Source: Dictyocoela muelleri
Taxonomy: Eukaryota; Microsporidia
Assembly (NCBI GenBank): GCA_016256075.1
Contig: SDVU01000106.1
Coordinates: 1-20,708, forward strand
DNA: 20,708 nt
Direction of reading: 5' to 3'
Below, in pieces: positions 8,597 through 16,729 of this stretch; positions within the stretch are counted from its first letter, which is position 1; each line of letters starts with the position of its first letter. Below the pieces are notes generated by a model. It saw only the letters and a program-made list of their open reading frames with translations. It was not told where the DNA came from and did no database searches. Position numbers and translations under genes: made by a program.

Positions 8597-9045
8597 TATA
8601 TTACATGTTTACAATATCCATAATTTTCAACCCAGAAAGTTCTCACCAATCGTGATCCTTAGACCTTTGGTTTCTCATGTTAAAGTTATACACCCCGCAA
8701 GATACTCGATGCTCTATCTCTATCTCTATTCATGATTTTCGTTTTTATGGTGGCTTTTCAGAATACATATAATTATAGGTTTATTAATTATTTTCCAATC
8801 AAGAAATATTTTTGCAGAATGCGTCGCCGTACTCATCCCACACTCGAGTATTTTTTCTGATCCAAAAAAAAGAACAAAATAGTCTTAATCATCTATAAAA
8901 TTCCGAAAAAAACTATATATTATTACTATAATTCTATATTTATTGGCCGCTTAATGAAAATCCCTGATTAATTATAAATTTAGAGCAGAGTTTTTTTAAT
9001 TAATACTTAAATGTTACATTCGTGAAAATAATCACAGTGTTAATG
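8597..9045 (-). repeat. tRNA-derived SINE, old copy S7
   Basis: A decayed minus-strand copy. Landmarks still readable are ttacatgtttacaatatcc (tail end), the hairpin region tgcgtcgccgta at 8820-8831, cgcttaatg, and the head trace ttacattcgtgaaaa. The B box is lost. No clear target-site duplication. Confidence 0.7.
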
Positions 9046-9339
9046 ATTCTCTATTCTTACCTTTGTATAAACACGCTAAATAAATTCTTGTTAAAAAAAT
9101 AAAGTATTAAGAGAATATAAACATCATAATTTATTATTTCTTGGAATTAAGAACAAAAGATAATTATAAAAAACAAAAATTATAATCATGAATTTTTAAT
9201 TCTATATTAGTAGTTAATTATTTTAAAGACATCATTATGAAAAAACATATAAAAATATTTATTTTTTAAAACCGATACATAATTTAAAATATCTAGTAAT
9301 AAATCCTTAGTTTTATTAGTTTAAGGCAGTTTTTTGGAA
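9046..9339. other. AT-rich spacer without recognised features
   Basis: Nothing supportable beyond loose AT-rich inverted matches. Confidence 0.4.
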
Positions 9340-9641
9340 TTGTTCTATTATACCGAAGCACTTTTATGGGGAAAAAAAGGACCTCACAAAAATTCCAAAT
9401 CAATAAATATCTTAATTTAATGTATTATTAAGGAGAACTTTTCAGAATACCATAAAAACCCGAAACGTTACTTTTTAATGGACCCTTCTGAAAGTATAAA
9501 ACATTAAAAATATCGTTCAGAGCTTTATATGGTATTCTGAAAACTTCTCCTTAATAATACATTAAATGAAGACAATTATTGATTTGGTGTTTTTAGTGAG
9601 ATCATTTTTTATACTTAAAAAGGTCCGGTATAATAGAATAA
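9340..9641. mobile_element. Foldback MITE, family F1, copy 1
   Basis: Two arms of about 130 bp are inverted copies of each other around a spacer of about 40 bp. The left arm starts with tgttctattataccgaagca and the right arm ends with ggtccggtataatagaa. Deeper in the arms, aggagaacttttcagaatacc at left mirrors ggtattctgaaaacttctcct at right. No ORF. The layout is that of a non-autonomous DNA transposon. The superfamily is uncertain, and a TA-type target is possible. Confidence 0.85.
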
Positions 9642-9736
9642 TACAATACATTTTGTTCTATTTTTTGAAAAATAAATGTTTTTTTTGTAAATGTAATTTT
9701 AAAAGAAAATATAAAGTTATTGTACAATAACTTAAA

Positions 9737-10044
9737 ATTGGTATTTTATAAACCACTTTTATGGCATAAAAAAATGATCTCACTAAAAACTCCAAATCAA
9801 TAAGTATCTTCAGTTAATGTCTTTTAGACCGTAAGTTTTCAGAATACCATATTAAGATTTGAACAATACATTTCAATGTTTTATACTTTCGGGAGAGACC
9901 ATTAAAAAGTAACGTTTAGAGCTTTATATGGTATTAAGAAAAGTTCTCTTCTAATAAGACATTAAATGAAGATACTTATTGAATGGAGTTTCTAGTGAGA
10001 TCATTTTCTTATGCCATAAAAGTGCTCCGGTATAATAGAACAGT
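9737..10044. mobile_element. Foldback MITE, family F1, copy 2 (spacer inverted relative to copy 1)
   Basis: The same arm sequences as 9340-9641 (cacttttatggcataaaa at left; ttatgccataaaagtgctcc at right). The spacer between the arms reads in the opposite orientation, so the two copies are inserted in opposite directions about 100 bp apart. The right edge carries an extra perfect 8-bp inverted pair, CTCCGGTA (10025-10032) and TACCGGAG (10044-10051). Confidence 0.85.
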
Positions 10045-10163
10045 ACCGGAGTTTTTAACCAGTGATTTTTCCAATCTAGTTGGTAAAATTTTTTCTAGGT
10101 ATGCGATTTTGTTAGGGAAAAATAGGTAAAACTATAATATAAAATCTGTTCTATTACAGGATA

Positions 10164-10858
10164 GTCTGTCGCTATAGAATAAAAATCGCCTTTTAGCAGA
10201 CAAGAGTTTATATTTCTTATTGAAATTAATTTCGTAAAGAATATAAACGTCTATATCAGTGTTTCACAAAGGGGTGCATATGTACCCCGAAGGAGGTCAT
10301 TATAGTTTTCAATGGGATCATTTGAGTTTCAGTGGAAGAAATTGATTTTCTGGCCAGCAATTTAAATTTTCTGGGGAAGGGCGTGTATTTTCAAGGGAGG
10401 AGCTATTTAAATTTCCATGTATCTAGGACCTAAAATTACAAAATTCATACCTAATATAAATCACTCTGTAATAAACATCAGAGTCAACGGTTCATTAAAT
10501 AAATAATTTTATTTTGCGTCATATAATTACAAAAATCAATAAAAATAATTAGAAATTTGTTTTATAAATACCTTTTGTTTAATAATGGGGGGGCTACAAA
10601 TTTTTTTTCGGCTAGGGGAAATATGAACCAAAATATGTTTGGAAACACTGGTCTATATCATATATTCTTAAATTTCTTTCATCAATTAATAGGTATTTGC
10701 TAAATTTGTTGGTCGCTAAAAATTTATAAATACCTATTAATTATTGTAAGAAAATTAAAAATATACGAAATAGACGTTTATATTCTCTACAAAATTATTT
10801 TAACAAAAAATATGGTCTTTTCTCTGCTGAACAGCAAATTTTATTTTTAAAGCGGAGG
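10164..10858. mobile_element. Foldback MITE, family F2, interrupted by a hAT element
   Basis: The left arm 10164-10256 and the right arm from about 10659 to 10858 are inverted copies. For example, aagaatataaacgtctat near 10238-10255 mirrors atagacgtttatattct near 10771-10787. In the centre, aattaataggtattt mirrors aaatacctattaatt. A perfect hAT insertion at 10257-10650 sits inside the left arm. Without it the MITE would be about 290 bp. The right end has the motif TAAAGCGG. Confidence 0.8.
10257..10650. mobile_element. Non-autonomous hAT element (MITE), 394 bp, with perfect 8-bp target-site duplication
   Basis: The terminal inverted repeats start CAGTGTTTC on both strands (left CAGTGTTTCACAAAGGGG; right end, read on the minus strand, CAGTGTTTCCAAACATA). 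That is the CAG/CTG-type hAT terminus. The octamer gtctatat is duplicated exactly at 10249-10256 and 10651-10658, the hAT target length. The interior is less AT-rich than its surroundings and has no ORF of note. It therefore depends on a hAT transposase from elsewhere. Confidence 0.92.
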
Positions 10859-10859
10859 T

Positions 10860-11835
10860 GTTTTACTCATTTGAGAATCTAAAACCCCTATATTTTTTGA
10901 AATAAAGTTTTTAGTTATTGCTTAACATTTATTTTTAGAAACACAAGATTTTATCGTTTACATTCAAGAAAATTAAACTTTTTAATGGTTAGTCGTTTTA
11001 TAATAATACGTCTTTGTTTCTAATAATTGCAAGGTAGAAAATGATTCGATGCACCATATTGATTTTTATCACACGTAATATAGTTTTCTCTTTTTTTCAT
11101 AAAAATTATCACCTACTATGTCAGAACTAAAAAATATGACACAAATACAGTGTATTGTATACAATTTTTAGTTTCAACCAAAGTCATTATGATAAAGATA
11201 TTCCATTCTATCTTTTATGTGCGAAATATTCTCTATGAACCTGCGAAACTTTTTAATGCTCATAGAAAACTAGAAAAAAGGTCAACGCACAAAAAAATAA
11301 TAAATGAATTAGTAAATTGAAAAAAAAAATAAAAACTGAATAATTTCAACTTGTGTCCTTAAAAAAAAAACTTGATTTTAAAAGTTTTTGATTTAATCCT
11401 TTAAAATTGTTTCGCTAAAATCTAAAACCATCCTTCGCATTCTGTTGCTTATAAACTGTTTTTAAAATAGAGTTATGTGTAATTAAAATACTGTAATAAA
11501 ACTGAAGTAAAATTAAAAATAAAAAATGAATATAGTTCAATTTTACATTAGAAATCGATTTTTCAAGTTATTTTCAGATGATATTCCCCAAAAAAATGTC
11601 AAAATTAGGAAAATGTCAAGTTTTTTTGAATGCTCCACGGATAAAATTAGACTTCCTTAATAAAATAATTAAAAAAATGATCTGTGTATTTTAGGTACCA
11701 TTATTGAAAAAACGCTTATAATTATGAATAAAAAACATATTGAAACTCAAATAAAAATCTAGAATATTTTTCTTTTATATTTTTTTTTTGATTTGAGAAT
11801 TTTTTGATACCTACATTTTATCTTTTATTAATATA
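10860..11835. other. Gene-free AT-rich region with no recognised element
   Basis: No ORF or clear repeat. Near 10960-10990, tttacattcaagaaaattaa recalls the minus-strand SINE head, but the match is too short to call. Confidence 0.4.
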
Positions 11836-11837
11836 TT

Positions 11838-12053
11838 GAAGTTAATTTTTTGTTCATTATTTATTTAATATTTAATATTTCATTAATTATCTTAATTTAT
11901 AATCATTTATGAAATATCTTTCATTTTTCTGGATCAATAATTAAAATAAATCTAAATTTAAAAAACTCATAAATGATTATAAATTAAAATAATTAATGAA
12001 ATATGTAATATTAGATAAATTTAATCAGAAACTTAAAATTAACTTTGATCAAT
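11838..12053. mobile_element. Foldback MITE-like inverted repeat, family F6
   Basis: The arm at about 11867-11912 (cattaattatcttaattta, then taatcatttatga) is mirrored at about 11966-12012 (tcataaatgattataaatta, then aaaataattaatg). The match extends outward with lower identity to gaagttaattttt and aaaattaactttg. The element abuts the left end of the Tc1-like element at 12054. Confidence 0.65.
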
Positions 12054-12058
12054 TACAG

Positions 12059-12190
12059 TCCTTTTCAGTTTTATAGACAACTTTTTTCAGTTTTAAGACA
12101 ACTTTTTTAATTTTTATACAACTTTTTTAATTTTTATAGACAACTTTTTTTTCAGTTTTATAGACAGCTTTTTTCAGTTTTATAGGCAAA
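12059..12190. repeat. Left terminal array of the Tc1-like element, six units of 20-24 bp
   Basis: Units follow the pattern CAGTTTTATAGACAAC plus a T run of 6-8. Length differences come mostly from the T run. Confidence 0.85.
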
Positions 12191-12269
12191 ATTTTTAGAT
12201 TTTTTTAATAAAATATAATTAATTTAGATTTATAGCAAAGAATTTTATTATTTAAATAAAATCGACTCG

Positions 12270-13360
12270 TGCGATTGCCTTTACAACTCAATCTCACATA
12301 TGCCTGAAATATCCTTATCGTCTGAATTCTTCATCTCTGAATACTCCATGAATTGTTTCAATCAATTCATCTCTATTAGAAGATAAATTTATGCTTTTCA
12401 CCTTTGATTTGAAACGTGAGAAGAACTCCTCTATAGGGTTCCAGTGGGGAGATTAGGGTGGTAGGAACTTAAGAATTAATTCTTATGAGCCAAGCTTTCA
12501 TTTACCTCGGCAGTCTTATGGATAGAGGAATTGCCCATGACAAAAGTTTACTTTTATGGGAGGCTAAGTTTGTTAGGTCCGTCTCTATAAATTCATTCAG
12601 ATCGGAAGATTTGAAGCTTCCTATTTTCACCCTATAAGCACAAACACATTGCTTTGTGATGGCACATAGAACTGAAATTTTGGTCCCTTTTGAATTTGGC
12701 ACGTTTATGTAGCACATTGTATTCCCGGAGGAGAACCAAAACTTTAATAATTACGGAGATTAAACCCGTTTCGTTCAAAAATTATCAGGTTATCATCACC
12801 AATAATTGACATTTCAATTCCATACTCTGCTCTTTTCTGCCTGTTTTCATTACTGTTCCTTTTTTTTGGTATTAATATCAATGTTTTCCTTGTGCAGTTC
12901 ATTGCTTTTATAATTCTGATGACAGTGGGAAGTGAATAGGAAACTCCAGGATTATAAGTAAGTAACTTCTCACTCAAAACCTTAAGAGAAGTGCTTGGGA
13001 TTTAAAGCTAGCTATGATGCTAAATATTCTTTTCAAACGAAAAATATTTTTTTTTGTGGACCTATTATTTCCAGCAGAAACAACGATTGCTGAATTTTGA
13101 ATTTTTCCCTCTAAATATTTTTAATAAAGTCTCCTAACTGTTGTTTAAGAGACTTTTAATATAAAAGGCATCTTTTTTATACCATGCTCAGCTTTTATCA
13201 GGCCTAAAAAAAACAATCTACTGTGTTTCCTGTGATAGAAACCCTCTTTTTACGAGCTTCGATCTTCTCCTTCTCGTTAATTGTCTGTTTTTCTTCATTC
13301 ACTGCACAGGTATCTTTAGTACCTTCATCGAAATATATATATCCATTGAGGGTAAGAAAT
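12270..13360 (-). pseudogene. Tc1/IS630-like transposase (DDE_3), degenerate
   Basis: The transposase would cut and paste the element at TA. Reading right to left: a charged N-terminal segment (EEKQTINEKEKIEARKKR); a helix-turn-helix region with LIKAEHGIKKMPFIL and TVRRLY; an open stretch 12977-12744 (YSLPTVIRIIKAMNCTRKTL, then LIIFERNGFNL); an open stretch 12717-12502 (VPNSKGTKISVLCAI); then, in another frame, GNSSIHK and SPHWNPIEEFFSRFK. Family members usually have DE before GF and LDN before IHK. Here those read ER and MGN, so the first two catalytic Asp are lost while the final Glu in NPIEE remains. Several in-frame stops and at least two frame changes separate the blocks. Clearly inactive. 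Confidence 0.8.
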
Positions 13361-13380
13361 TCTAAAAAAAAAATTAAAAA

Positions 13381-13511
13381 CTTGTCTATAAAACTACAAA
13401 AAGTTGTGTATAAAACTGAAAAAAGTTATCTATAAATCCGAAAAAAGTTATTTATAAAATTGAAAAAAGTTGCCTATAAAACTGCAAAAAGTTGTCTATA
13501 AAACTGAATTG
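13381..13511. repeat. Right terminal array of the Tc1-like element, six units of 22 bp
   Basis: Units follow the pattern GTTGTCTATAAAACTG plus an A run, with a regular 22-bp period. They are inverted relative to the left array. Likely role, by analogy with other transposons with iterated ends: repeated transposase-binding sites. Confidence 0.88.
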
Positions 13512-13572
13512 TAAAAGAAAATATAAAAATATCAAAAAAAATCTCAATTAAAAAAATATAGATGAAAAACTT

Positions 13573-13712
13573 TTAGGCCAGATAGCTCAGTGGTTAACAC
13601 TATTGAATGTAAAATTTATGTATCGTGATTCGAATCCCGCTGACGTCACTCTCTAATAAATAACGAGGGAATGACATTAAGCGGTCATAAATATATAATT
13701 ATAGTATAACAG
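13573..13712 (+). repeat. tRNA-derived SINE, 5' fragment S8
   Basis: Only the head and first part of the body: an A-box-like GATAGCTCAGTGGTTAA, a B box GATTCGAATCC near 13626-13637, then the conserved cactctctaataaataa and gacattaagcggtca. Similarity stops near 13712. The head is as well preserved as in the youngest copies, so the 3' loss is recent or occurred at insertion. A 3' loss is unusual for an element copied from its 3' end and suggests later deletion or overwriting. Confidence 0.85.
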
Positions 13713-14810
13713 GGTTCCGTTTTTTCCTTAGGCGAAACACCCGTTTTTCGTCAACAAAAAATTTATTTTTTTTATTTTTACCCCCCATGAATCACGAAAT
13801 AACAATTTCAAAAAATTCAACAAATGTTCTAAATTTATAAACACAATTACCTAAATAAATTAATTCGAATTTCCAGCTAAACAGATGGTTTATACTCAAC
13901 AGATAATCAATATTATTATATTGATTGGAATTTTCAACGATTACTTTTAACGCCTTATTTCTCAATATACCAGGCTTTCTTTTTATTCTTCCCATTTTTT
14001 AATTGAATAAAACAAAATTCCATTTTTTTCTCTTTTTGTATCATGATAACGAAATTTACAAGATTTGGGGATTTTAATATGGCTTTCCTATTATTATTCT
14101 ATGCTAGTATTCGAGACTATTTGCAGTAACTGAAGAGATTTTCATGACGTGGTCATATACTGACCATAAAATGTGAGGATAAGTAGTATTTATAAAAATT
14201 AAAATCATCATAATAACTGGCATATGTTTTTGAATAGTATTTTATAAACTTTTTAATATGTTCAGATTTAGCTATAGTATTATAAACCTTTTATTTCAAT
14301 TCAAAACAATTAAAAATTTGATTATCGGGGACATAAGCTAAAAATTAAATTTCTTATAAATATGTTAAAATCATTTTCTAATTTATATTTTGTAACTAAA
14401 TTAAATTTCTGAATATTTCTACATTGAGCTTGTTCATAATAAAAATGACAGGTTCTTATATTTGAAGTTGGGAAAATTAATCTTAAAGTACTGAGAACCG
14501 CCTTTTTTTCATATCACAAATGATAAATTTAGGCATAATTAATTTTTTTTCATACAATATTTAAATAGTTTCTGATATGATTTTTCTTTTTTTTATTTAT
14601 TAGATAGTAAACTAATGGAACTCTTGTATCAAATATTAGACCATGAATTGTGTATAACCGACTAAAATTTTTGGAATAAAAACAAAAAAGTATCATAAAT
14701 CAACCAAGTATTAGAAATTTTAAGTTTTTCTAGATCCGAAACAGTTGGCCAAATTAAAATACGATCTTCACAATTAGGATCTTTTAAATAAAGTAAAAAA
14801 TTTTCGGTAC
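13713..14810. other. Unassigned 1.1-kb region, possibly decayed transposon
   Basis: No recognised gene. A 67-codon minus-strand ORF at 13995-13792 starts MGRIKRKPGILRNKAL and runs to FEIVIS. It has protein-like composition but no family I know. Its other strand carries CCCCCC directly before an ATG at 13787, but that frame closes after 17 codons. The region lies between the SINE fragment and the foldback MITEs and could hold the lost 5' half of the pogo relic that follows. Confidence 0.35.
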
Positions 14811-14812
14811 TA

Positions 14813-15089
14813 AAGCGGTTTACATGATAAACACCTACTTAAAAAAATTAAATTGAAATTACTTATTTAATCTATTTAAATAAGAGAGATTATAAAAAAA
14901 GTATACATATTTGTAATTCTCATATTATTTTAAACAGTGGATATAAATGTTCATAAGATATAATCATTGTCTAAAATGATGTGTGCATTAAAATACCTAT
15001 ACTTTTTTTTCATAATCTCTCTTATTAAAATAGATTAAATAAGTAATTTCAATTTTTTTTTAAGTAGGTGTTTACCGCGTAAACCGCGT
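14813..15089. mobile_element. Foldback MITE, family F3, 277 bp
   Basis: Arms of about 90 bp: the left begins AAGCGGTTTAC and continues ataaacacctactt; the right ends aagtaggtgtttac and GTAAACCGCGT. TA flanks both ends (14811-14812, 15090-15091), as expected for a Tc1/mariner-type MITE. Inside, ataagagagattat mirrors ataatctctcttat. No ORF. Confidence 0.88.
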
Positions 15090-15143
15090 TAGGGACCCCA
15101 GTAAATTTAAGATGGCAAGAAAGTTAAAATTTAATTGATATCT

Positions 15144-15302
15144 TAAATTATCTGTTGTTTAATAATCCAAAAGCATTTTTCTAAAATTAGTCAAATATTT
15201 ATACTTTTTTTCATAATTTTGCAAAGCCAAATTAGGAAAAAGTATAAATATTTGACTAATTTTAGAAAAATGCTCCAGGATTATTAAACAACAGATAATT
15301 TA
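15144..15302. mobile_element. Foldback MITE, family F4, about 160 bp
   Basis: Arms of about 65 bp with very high identity (aaattatctgttgtttaata at left; tattaaacaacagataattt at right) around a spacer of about 25 bp. The inner part of the arms (agtataaatattt) is shared with the centre of F5 at 17697-17760, which suggests related or recombined families. Confidence 0.88.
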
Positions 15303-15329
15303 GTATTTTAATTTTATTTACAGTTTCTT

Positions 15330-16464
15330 GTAATCTCAAATTTCCTAGGGTCAAAAAAGCATGTTAGTACCACTTTTTTTATAAAAAACCACAAAAGAAA
15401 AGCCTTGTTAGACCCGAAGACGATTGCAAGAGAATCAAGTTATATAAGGCACGAGTAAAAATTATGCTCATATGTAGCTTTGCGGGTGAAAAGTTAAATC
15501 TTTTAGTTGTGGGGAAATTTAAAACCCCCAATAGCTTTAAAAAAACATATCTTTTGAAGATAAGGGCGTCGATTACGCATATTATAAACGTGCCCGGATT
15601 ACTTCAGAACAGATTAAGAAATTCTTGTAAGACTAAATTCAAAAATGTTGTGTAAGAAGAGAAGGTTTCTTTGAATCTTAGATAATGAACCTTCGCATTC
15701 AGAGATAGCACATAGTAAAGTAGAGCTTTTTTTATTAACCAAAAACACAACTTCAATTATTCAACCACTGGACATGGGAGTCATCAAGGCATTTAAGTCA
15801 CATTATTTTAATGCAACCCTTAACTCATAAGTTTATGATTTTGAGATTATTAACACATAAATATTTAACTCTCCCAATTAAAAGATGCTTTTATGTTTAT
15901 ATCAAGTGCCTGGTACTGCATAAAGATTTAAAGGATCGAATATTTTTGAAAAAAGTACTGTTTAAAAATCTTAAAAACTTTTCAGCACTTTCTAATACAG
16001 AAGAAAAGGTTTCAACTCACGAAATTGATCATGCAATAGATGAATTTGACGATTATGAAGAAGATGAATCAGATGATATAAATTTCGATCATAAAGAAGA
16101 GTCAAGAGATTAAGTAAAAGCTGCTATAAGATACTTTCCGTGTTTCTATGATATTGCTGCGAAACTTGATCTTCAAATATTAAATACCTTCTTTTGTTAA
16201 AAAATGACCTATTCAAAGAATAGAAAACGAAATTTAAATTTGGCCCTCGCATTACTGACTTTCTTAATAAAAAAATTTTTTTATCCTTTGATGACAATAA
16301 TATGTACTTATTTTAAACCAATAGTTTAATAACAAGGATTTGTAATTGATCGATGAATTAACCAATCTAATAGCGATAGTTACTATTTTTTTACCACGCC
16401 CCTCCTAGAAACCTCGATTTTGGTATGTTTTAAAAAATAAGTGCCCCAATTCGAGGTTCGACTG
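15330..16464 (+). mobile_element. pogo/Tigger (Tc1/mariner superfamily) relic A, right end preserved
   Basis: Contains a degenerate plus-strand pogo-type transposase and ends with a terminal repeat that reads CAGTCGAACCTCGAATTGG on the minus strand, followed by TA at 16465-16466. That is the usual look of pogo/Tigger ends. I could not find the left terminal repeat; the N-terminal third is missing or too decayed. The right edge lies inside an F5 foldback arm, so pogo A inserted into that MITE at a TA. Confidence 0.75.
15360..16113 (+). pseudogene. pogo/Tigger transposase (DDE_1), degenerate
   Basis: Recognisable blocks in order: KKPQKKSLVRPEDDCKRIKL and ARVKIMLICSFAGEKLN through LLVVGKFKTPNSFK (frame of the ORF ending at 15655), then, after a frame change, LDNEPSHSEI, KNTTSIIQPLDMGVIKAFKS (about 15684-15810), then another frame from 15811 ending in an acidic tail (DEFDDYEEDESDDINF, to 16113). 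These match the DDE_1 domain of CENP-B/pogo/Tigger transposases: the IGKSKNPRCFK-like block, LDN with the second Asp, and QPLDxGVI with the third Asp. The first block (NxDETGLF) and the N-terminal DNA-binding domains are not seen. At least two frame changes; inactive. Confidence 0.82.
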
Positions 16465-16595
16465 TATATCTAAAAAATCTATTCCTGGATTAGTAACTCC
16501 CTGATCATTTTATATATCAACAATTTTTCAGTTTCTCGCCTCCTCTCTCAAAAATTTTTACGCCTCTAAAGCGGGTGGTAAGTTAAACACCTTCT
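16465..16595. mobile_element. Single arm of a foldback MITE, family F5
   Basis: Matches one arm of the complete F5 at 17583-17872 (ctaaaaaatctattcctgga; gatcattttatatatcaa; cagtttctcgcc; cgcctctaaagcggg). It starts exactly where pogo relic A ends, so the other arm should lie left of pogo A. I could not find it. Confidence 0.7.
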
Positions 16596-16729
16596 TAGGC
16601 TGAATTTTTATAGTTAAAATTACACTACACATTAATAATATAAAAGATTCCAAATAAATTAATTTAATAAGATATTTAGAAACTCGCAGAACTCTTTTCT
16701 TTATTGTTTCTAAAAAAAATAATTACTTC

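Larger units (their letters stand above)
12056..13511 (-). mobile_element. Tc1/IS630-like DNA transposon, dead, with terminal repeats built from tandem arrays
   Basis: A 1.46-kb element bounded by TA (12054-12055 and 13512-13513), with ends starting CAGT on the left and CAAT on the right (minus strand). Each end is an array of six related units of about 22 bp, in inverted orientation to each other. The minus-strand transposase between them is broken. TA target, CAGT-type end and DDE_3 transposase agree on the Tc1/mariner-IS630 group. Confidence 0.78.

Noticed and set aside
10950-11000. Another SINE head trace (tttacattcaaga)
   Set aside because: Match of about 15 bp only, with no body landmarks following.
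13223-13435. Plus-strand 70-codon ORF with a hydrophobic segment
   Set aside because: Antisense to the Tc1-like transposase N-terminus and runs into the terminal array.
12059-13511. CRISPR array (regular 22-bp units)
   Set aside because: Units are head-to-tail without spacers and mirrored at both ends of a transposon. The sequence is eukaryotic.
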